From: Trichosphaerium sp. ATCC 40318
Taxonomy: Eukaryota > Discosea > Flabellinia > Trichosidae
Direction: 5' to 3'
NCBI GenBank assembly: GCA_038496445.1
Contig: JALMLS010000215.1
Coordinates: 186,001-250,000 of the forward strand
DNA: 64,000 nt
The notes under the pieces are model-generated. The model saw nothing but the letters and a program-made list of their open reading frames with translations. It did no database searches and had not been told where the DNA came from. Below, one piece after another: positions 56,553 through 64,000 of this stretch (positions within the stretch are counted from its first letter, which is position 1; each line of letters opens with the position of its first letter). The position numbers and the translations under genes are program-made.

Positions 56553-59500
56553 AACTTCTTGTTATGAATGTAGTCGACATCAAATAAACCAGTGTTAAAT
56601 ACACAGTTCCAACTGTACAACCTTTATTTCCGTTGTGAGGTATCTACAAGACACCTGTATAATCAAGTATATACATATGTGATACTCTCATAGAGTCAGT
56701 TAGTGAACTTTGAAGATAGAGCTGTAAAATTACTCATATTGTTCCGAAAGAACAGGAACCCTAAAAATGATAGTTGTTGATTTTCATTTCGTGGTTACTT
56801 TAGCTGGACCAACAAAAAGATGATCTTGTTAGGAGAGTTGGCGCCCCCCCAGCCATTGGTCTTACGGGTGTACAGTGGGGCACCTTTGTATCATTTTAAT
56901 TTGATACACTGGCACTGGCCATGTTAATGACAGTGCCGGAATGTACATATAGCCAGTGTAGTTGGTGCATATGTAGCCAACACTTGGGTCCTGTACTGTA
57001 CCCTTGGTTGAACTACTGCTCCGTCCCCTCCCTCTTTTTTGGGGCTTCTTTGCAGTGTGTAATTCCTTCCTGATGTATGAAGAAAAGTGAAATATTTATG
57101 TACCATTCATTTCTTGATAAAAAAAAAAAGTGGTACTGAGAAATGTTGATAAAACGCAATTTCCTTCACTCCACTGCGTTGCACTGATGTTTATAAACAC
57201 TTTGTATGCTCGTTTTACATTTATCAAAGGAATTCGATGACTGTTTCATCTAATTCACTGAAATATCCAATCAAATACTTCAAATATGGATAATGCACAT
57301 TTCAATACGCTAACAAATGCTTGTGAAAGCTATTTACAGGCGTGGAAACCTTAGCGGCAAAGTTTTGGTTCAAAAAACGTACAACTAAACGATAAATTCT
57401 TTTTATGGTTGTATGTCGGTATCTTCACTGAAATATCAATACTAAATACTTAAATATGGATAATGCATATTTCCAAATGGCATGAACCCTTGTGCTAGCT
57501 ATTTTCATGTATTGAGAACCATTTCGGCAGTTTTGGTCAACAAAACGTGCAACTAAACGTTTTATATTTTTTTCCGTGTAACCCACACTGCAAAGTAGCT
57601 AACGCTATACAAACACTATATAGTGTTTGAAGAATGGTGTCAATAACTTTTTAGCTTGTTGCAGGTAATACTCGCAAAGGAAATGGTAATCGAACAAAAA
57701 CCCGAAAAACGTTTGTGAGTATACTCTACCAATACAACTGTCGTATAGGGAGGTTAGGACCCTATAGAGCAGTTGTAAACGGAAATGAGTGATGAGAAAT
57801 CTGTTTATTAGGTTTGACTACACGTTTACAGATTAGGTAACTTCATGTGAACGTGTTCTAGGAAAGAGGTAGTCGTAGGTTCTGCGACACAACAGTACTG
57901 ATCTACCTTTTTGTATGTGTACGCTGTATTTGTGTACTTGATGAAGCTTTGCTGTATTCAACTACTTGGCACGATGTGTTGGTACCTTCAAACTACATCG
58001 AATATAGTAAAAGTTAGGATTCACAGGTTTACCCTTTTCCCAAAACCTCGCCGTGGGTTGTAAAAGTTTGTCACCGAAACTAAAATAGATTACTAGGGAC
58101 GATTTTTGTATGCAGTTCACACCTCTCATATTAATGATTTTGCGTATGTGAAGGTACTCCTAGAATGGCTGGCTCCATTGTTAAGATCTAAGTGTAAAAT
58201 AAATTATTTACTATTTTACGAGTTTTTTTGTGGTTTTTGTTTTGACTTAACTAAAAAAGCACCAACTGAGCTTCAATGCACGCAAACAGATGATTCAAGA
58301 GTTTTGTCACCATATAAGGTGCTTGAAATGCAATTCACGGGTTATTGGCAAAAACAGAGCGTATGCTACCAAAATACGAGGGCGTTTCTATAAAGTACCT
58401 GCAAATGACGTTCATCGCACGGGAAACGCTGAAAACGTTAGTTTTCAGGGTACAGAATGAAAAAAAAGCGAGTTCCCAAAATTAACAATTACACAAGCTT
58501 TGACAAGTGTTTAAATTACAGAAGTGTCACCTAATGCTATTTTTCATGTATTGAGATTAGTTTTAAGCTTGTCGAGCCTTGTGTAATTGATAAATTCCAA
58601 TATTCTGTACTAGTGGACAATAAGCGATTTTTGGAATTAAATACCTCACTTTTCATAGCGATAGTCAATATGTGTGGTATTACACAGTGTAATTTATAGC
58701 AATAGTTGACGGAGTGTAGTGACACAGTTTCAATGAACCTGTTTTTGGTAAATCCTGAAGTATCTCCATTCGAAAACCAAGTTCTGTCTCTAAAACTCCT
58801 ATAGTGGTAAAAAATAACTACATCAACCTTTGTGGCTATCTGATGCAATAAAGTACCCAAGCAAGAGTGAGTTTTTTGACATTTTCATGTAACTAATATG
58901 TTCATCAACTTCTTTGAAAAAGAAACCTCTGTATTTTGATACCAAAATTATCAAATACGCTATAACTGTGCATACGTACACCATGATTTATTGAGCACCT
59001 GCGGCCAAAAGGAAAGATTTGAAAAAGGTTTTTGTGGATTAGAATGATTGTTCAAAAGAACGACCAATTGACAACAATCTGGTCTAGAGACAGGTGACGA
59101 TAGCTTTATGTGGGACACTGAAAGTGATAAAAAATAGATTAAACGAAATAATGTAATCCTTACTCATCATGATGTAAAAGAGTTACCTGCAAAACATGGT
59201 GGTGTTAGAGGATAAGAATATGATCCCAAGCAGAAATAACTCAGTTTTAGTTTCAATGAAATAGTTGATTGAAGCACACTATTAATTACCAGCAAGTTCT
59301 GGTTAATATATATTATAAACACATATGTGTTCTGAAGTATACTCAAAAATTGGACATAAATAACGTTTTTGAGGTGTCCTAGAATTTTTTTGAAAGTGCG
59401 AACTTCTTACAAAAATCGTCCCTAGGTAACAGATTGCTACCTTTCTTAGCGCTACTCAATATTTTTCTCACGTCTAACATCATTGGAACATTCATACGAT

Positions 59501-60452
59501 ATCATGAGATCACAATTTTGTTTACAGCATGTGAACATTGCTACCAAAAGATGTTTCAGGTTACCACATTCAAGTACTTATTACTTTGTTTTGTTACTAC
59601 AGACTGTTAGTATTCATTTGGATAATTGAAAGCACAACGAATGTAGACAAAGACGTTAGTACTCACAGTATGGAAAAACTGTACGTTTTGAGACAAAGAG
59701 CAAAATGTTGTTTTCCTTGTAGCTTATATGCTGGCATTGTCCATCAATGTAGCTAGCTTAATTTTATATTGTAGGTGTAACAGTATACTTATATAATGTG
59801 CTTTCTTACCATACTGTGATATGTGTTTGTCATGGAAATGTATGCACCAGTATATACGCAGAACGTAAATAAAAAAAAGGCAATCCTTCTTTTTTATTTC
59901 ATGTTTCACAACGACTGGAGTTTGTACACCAATAGCTCAGATTTATCCTCGAAGTGTATTCTGATTTGTTTTTGGTATTCTTCATTGTATGTATCCAACC
60001 CCAATTAAGTGAAGCGTCATCTTGTAGACTAAATCTTTCAATACTTTGACTGTATTTTACAAAAGTTTCGAATGTTATTGTCTCTTGTATAGTTATTAAA
60101 CCACCTTTTGAATGTTTCCAAATCAGCTAAGCCTAGACAGACGTAGTTTAGAACACTTGTACGTTAAATTTATCATCACGTGTTCATATCTGATTGTTTT
60201 TTTAAAGTGAGGAGAGTTGTGTACTGAGCGTTGCAACCGAGAGAATTTAAAATGTGATAAAGTGCACATTGAAAGAGTTAGCGAAGGAAATTTTGTTTGT
60301 TTCCCACCGTACTTGAGTAACTGTCAAGCAACGGTGTTACTACTGGTATAGACAAATTCTGCTTCTATGATGATACAAGATGAACTATTTTTCACGGACT
60401 TGGTTATTGTGAGCAAAACTGTACAACGAGTGTCTGTGACGGATTCGTAGTA
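56553..60452. other. Gene-poor stretch of 3.9 kb
   Basis: No conserved coding sequence was found on either strand. The region contains a diverged tandem repeat (57254-57558), poly(C) at about 56846 and otherwise AT-rich sequence. CACGTG is absent between about 56,300 and 60,170, in contrast to the rest of the window. Confidence 0.5.
57254..57558 (+). repeat. Two diverged copies of a 135-140 bp noncoding unit
   Basis: Both copies start TTCACTGAAATAT, share AAATATGGATAATGCA and end with AAAACGT(A/G)CAACTAAACG. They are about 75 percent alike by eye. There is no coding sense. Confidence 0.65.
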
Positions 60453-60806
60453 ATGAAGATAGAAGTCAAAAATGAGTTCACGAATCAAGCTAAACTTATC
60501 CCTGATTGGTGCAAACAAGTAATCAACAGAAGAGATTTCAAAGAACCTCTTACTGAAGTTGACATGTGCTACACCGTCAGAGCTAGAACGCCTACCGAAA
60601 CAATAGACAGATATGAAGTTGTTCTACCAGGCGATCCAGCTTACGCATCAACTTGTAGTAGCACTTCCAACTTTCTTATTAGCTGTTTTCCATTTTCAAG
60701 AGTTTCGAGTTTTTCTGTTGTCCTTACGCCGAGTTTTATGTATTTATTTTCGCACGTGAAAGTTCGAACATGTTCTTCACTCGATAAAAAGGTTCTTTCG
60801 TTTTAA
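60453..60806 (+). CDS. Small protein, unknown, 3' end uncertain
   Basis: The ATG at 60453 gives MKIEVKNEFTNQAKLIPDWC and RRDFKEPLTEVDMCYTVRAR. The first 67 residues look protein-like. After GDPAYAST a donor-like GTAGTAG (60655) and an acceptor TTTTCAAG (60700) suggest an intron, but no splice choice gives a convincing frame. The unspliced frame ends at 60806. No family was recognised. Confidence 0.35.
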   Translation: MKIEVKNEFTNQAKLIPDWCKQVINRRDFKEPLTEVDMCYTVRARTPTETIDRYEVVLPGDPAYASTCSSTSNFLISCFPFSRVSSFSVVLTPSFMYLFSHVKVRTCSSLDKKVLSF

Positions 60807-60873
60807 GTTGTTCGAGTCAACGCAAATAAACAAACTTCTTAATAGTCCAGTTGAGGCAACTAAACCCTGCTCA

Positions 60874-63800
60874 ATGCTATCTCACAGCTTTTGTGTGGTT
60901 TTGCTTTTATGTTCGATTTCAGTAGCACGTGCGTCCTTTGTAGCCCCTTCGGATTATTAACATGAATAGTGTCGGCTAGTATGTTTCAAATCGACGTAGA
61001 TGAAACAACTGGTGACTACAGTTTAATGGTTGATAAAGTAGAATGGCTCACAGGTGCTGGAGCTGCTTTTCGTTCAGGAGGAAAATGGTACCATACAAAT
61101 ACAAAAAAAAACTTTTCGTATTTTTCACCCAATGTTTACAAAATACTCTTCTTCAAAAATGCTACTGATTATTCTTCGGGATATTCCAACGAAAAGTTGT
61201 AGTTAAACGGTTTTTTTTATAGGTATAAGAGCTCAGATGGATCTCTTAAGCTCGTGAGTGTTCATAAGGGAACAGTAAGACACTTTATGTCGTGTCACGT
61301 GCGATATTAATGATTTTTGGTTAGGGACATGATAAGTTGGGTGCATACGATTCTACCACGCTTTCATGGACTGGAGACGGCGCAGAGTACATTACAGAGG
61401 TAAAAGGAATGATACCGCGTCCAAAATAACGCTTGGTTTAGTTCCAGCAATATCAGGACACTGAAGTGATAAAGTGTATACAATCCTTACCAAAAGGTGC
61501 TACGCAAACCGGTTCTGGAGATAATGGAGACGTAAAATCGAAAAACGTTTACCCTGATGAGTTAATAAGTTTGTTTTTACTTTAGGTGATGATGAGCTTT
61601 CCTTCCTTCAAGCAAAGACAAAGTTGAACTATTTTACGCACACTGACACCTTCGCAAAAGGTCACGTGGGGCTCTTCAATAATCCTGATATTAATAACGT
61701 AAATGGAGGTACGTAATCCATTGATTACCATTGTGTCACGTGTGGCTAATATTGGATCAGGACCTGTTATGATCTATAACATTACTATGCGAAACGTTAT
61801 TTTCTCTCCTCTTGACAACTTTATGATTGGTGGTAGCGCCATCTCAAAGCAACTTGGTGGTGTTTTTGCTAACGGTATCGGGTTGTATTCACTTACCTAA
61901 TTATTAAACTTGATTTTTAGGACCTATGGGAAGCGTTAATGAGATACCAGCCGGCTTCAAATACACAACAGTGATTGTTGGTTCGTCTACTGCCAAAATG
62001 AATTCGGTCTTTTTTCTTATATTTTCTCAGGTGGCCATGGTATAAACTCTAATTTCTACGATTGGGGTTCTGTACTCTTAGGCGAATACGAGAAAAAACG
62101 CATCGAAGATGATGGTGATATACTCATTCAAGTAGGCCGCTTAAAACAACCAACTTAAGTGAAGTAAAAGCTCACCTTTTTTTGTTTAGTATCTCGGTTA
62201 TTGGACCGATAATGGCGCTTACTACTACTATATTACTGAACCAGAGTAAGAAATACCACACACATAATATCTCTAACTTTCTACTAGCAAAAACTACGAA
62301 GACACTATGATTGATGTCTATGACTACATTACTAAAATAAATGTTCCAGTACAAAGTTACCAATTTGGTTAGTACTTTTCTAGTCGATTCTAAAATCAAA
62401 GCTTATAAATATTAGATTCTTGGTGGTATTTCAAAGGTAATGGTGGAGGTGTGACTCTTTGGGAACCTACACCAGCTATCTTTCCGTAAGCTTTCTTCTT
62501 TTTTTTTTGACATTGTTCATTGACTTTGTTTGTCTTGTTGTAGGCATGGTATGGACTACCTTGACCAAAAAATGGGTAAGGATATCTATAGATTGACGTA
62601 CGCTAATATGTTACTAGGAAATAAGCCATTGGCACTACACAATCGTTATTTTGCGACGAACACTGAATACACAAAGAACTTTACCTTTGTCTGCGAAAAA
62701 AAGTACACAACCTTTGTGAATCATCTCATCATGGTGTATTTCTAATATGAACTAGGACATGCTTGCCAACTGGAGAAGATTTATACACGTACATCATGGC
62801 AAAAGCAAAAGCATGGGGTATGTATTTCATTAAGAAACAGAACATGAACTCAGTTTTCTTCTTAGGTATGGTCTTGTATGAGCAAGATTGGCTAGTAACT
62901 TCATTCAATGATATGGAAACTACTCAAAACAACACATACTTTGCGAGAAACTGGATGATGAACATGGGCACGGCTGCTCAAAAACTAGGAATAACAATTC
63001 AAGTACGCTCTTCAAAAAGACAACAATAGATTCTATTACTAATCCCTTAAAAGTACTGTATGCCTCTACCTCGGCATCTACTTCAATCTGTCGAATTACA
63101 ATCAGTCACTCAAGCACGTGCATCAGGAGATTACAACGTAAGACGAAAAACTGTGATTTGTTATTTTGAATTGAGTTTTTGAATGTAGCCTGGAAACGAA
63201 AATTGGAACGTTGGTCCATCTTCAATGCTTCATTGGGCTATAGGTATCCGACCTTTCAAGGATGATTTCTGGACTGGACCGCACGTGATTTATTTTAATG
63301 GTTGAATTATCAAGTTTTTGTTAATTTTCTTAGGAGCCAACCTGGTTGCAAGTACGGTAAGGGTTGCAAAGAACCAAACACTGAAATGATCACAAATATT
63401 GCTGCTATGACTGGCGGACCTGTTGGACCATCGGATAAAATTGGTTTAATGAACAGAGGTAAAAGAAATGAAGATATTGTTTCGGATCTGACTTAAAAAA
63501 AATGTTTTTAGACTTAGTCATGGGCACGTGTAATGCCAAAGGGTTATTATTGAAACCAGATAAACCGATGACAACCATGGATTATGTACATCCCTCCTAG
63601 ACAAGTATTCATAAAAAATAATAATCGTATTATTTGTAGGTGTTCACGGCTACATTTAGCACACCAAAGCTTGAGAGCTGTACGTACTTTTTTAGTATTA
63701 ATTACGAACTTACATTCGTTTAGTATGGAGCACGTTTAGTAAACATGGTAGTATGACATGGAGCTATGCTATTGGTATCGACCTTTCTGAAGATGTAATG

Positions 63801-64000
63801 TTGTTTCCTTCGGTACAATTTGTGTTTTGAGCTACGAGACATATACAGCTAATCATTGTGATTGAAGGCTCTTGACTTGGATAACACTGGATCATACTTT
63901 GCCTATGACTATTGGGCAGGCACTGTTGTTCCTTTTGACTCTAACACAGCTTTAAAATTCCCTAAACAAAGTTCAAGTGGAAAGAAGGACTTTAAGTATT
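60874..64000 (+). CDS. Secreted glycoside-hydrolase-like protein (TIM-barrel type), runs off the window
   Basis: The ATG at 60874 opens a signal peptide (MLSHSFCVVLLLCSISVARA). About fifteen exons follow. Diagnostic blocks are YLGYWTDNGAYYYYYTEP (about 62,190), SWWYFKGNGGGVTLWEPTP (about 62,420), ALHNRYFATNTEY (about 62,635), VLYEQDWLVTSFNDMETTQ (about 62,875), PLPRHLLQSVE and TQARASGDYN (63,064-63,138), IGIRPFKDDFWTG and GGPVGPSDKIGLMNR. The order and aromatic content fit a family of glycoside-hydrolase-like (beta/alpha)8 proteins related to clan GH-D melibiases. The Asp in YEQDW and in SGDY are candidate catalytic residues. The N-terminal 350 residues are beta-rich. The last exon is cut at 64000. 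The substrate is unknown. One intron (63281-63333) has a GC donor. Confidence 0.68.
63281..63333 (+). other. GC-AG intron, donor GCACGTG
   Basis: The exon ends TGGACTGGACC, the intron is GCACGTGATT to TTTTCTTAG, and the next exon starts GAGCCAACC. The join gives FWTGPSQPGC in frame with both sides. A GT two bases further on gives a frame that stops at once. Confidence 0.68.

Noticed and set aside
1-64000. CRISPR array, rRNA genes or bacterial-type operons
   Set aside because: No regularly spaced repeats, no rRNA-like sequence and no Shine-Dalgarno-led gene strings were seen; the genes are spliced.

Overview
The window is nuclear DNA of a unicellular eukaryote with an AT-rich, intron-dense genome. 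Nearly every gene is cut by introns of about 35-75 nt. The donors are often GTACGT, the acceptors end in AG, and TACTAAC-like branch points occur. Homopolymer A/T runs are common in introns. There are no bacterial operons. The gene set (CLU-domain protein, class C and adhesion-like GPCRs, F-box/LRR proteins, ankyrin-PARP proteins, an inactive USP-like protein, an APE-type LINE) fits an amoeboid or other protist. I cannot name the lineage.

Layout: 170-5362 (-) CLU/TPR protein; 5526-6077 (-) DUF4326 protein; 7478-8447 (+) unrecognised protein with a C-terminal coiled coil; about 10184-10261 (-) a tRNA locus whose 3' half precedes its 5' half, a candidate permuted tRNA; 10740-11765 (+) F-box/LRR protein; 11885-12986 (-) secreted protein. 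Next comes a head-to-head pair of paralogous receptors, 13927-18424 (-) and 18733-23088 (+), each with a signal peptide, a beta-helix-like ectodomain, a class C 7TM domain and a cytoplasmic coil.

Two LINE insertions follow, each with a perfect 18-bp target-site duplication. One is a 5'-truncated copy (23261-24559, -) next to an F-box-like gene (24666-26190, +). The other is a full-length copy (26641-32278, +) with ORF1 and an APE/RT ORF2 broken by one base. A decayed F-box/LRR pseudogene sits at 32538-33230. From 33846 to 44277 there are three copies of an ankyrin / B-box / PARP-catalytic gene, two on the minus strand and one on the plus strand. The divergent pair is separated by a long perfect inverted repeat. 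The copies look mosaic, and the middle one carries about 1 kb of duplicated debris with telomere-like repeats.

The right third holds a foldback element (45201-45688), a C2-like gene, an MFS transporter (47678-49609, -), a USP53/54-like inactive peptidase gene and a basic Pro-rich gene (49741-53540, +), an LRR relic, a Cys-rich gene and an adhesion-type 7TM gene (54962-56552, +). A gene-poor stretch of 3.9 kb follows, then a secreted glycoside-hydrolase-like gene that runs off the window end (60874 onward).

The most unusual signals are the permuted tRNA candidate, at least four introns with a GC donor in the context GCACGTG, the excess of CACGTG palindromes, the beta-helix/class C GPCR pair and the inverted-repeat promoter between PARP paralogues. 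All exon boundaries were read by eye, and spans are gene extents unless stated otherwise.
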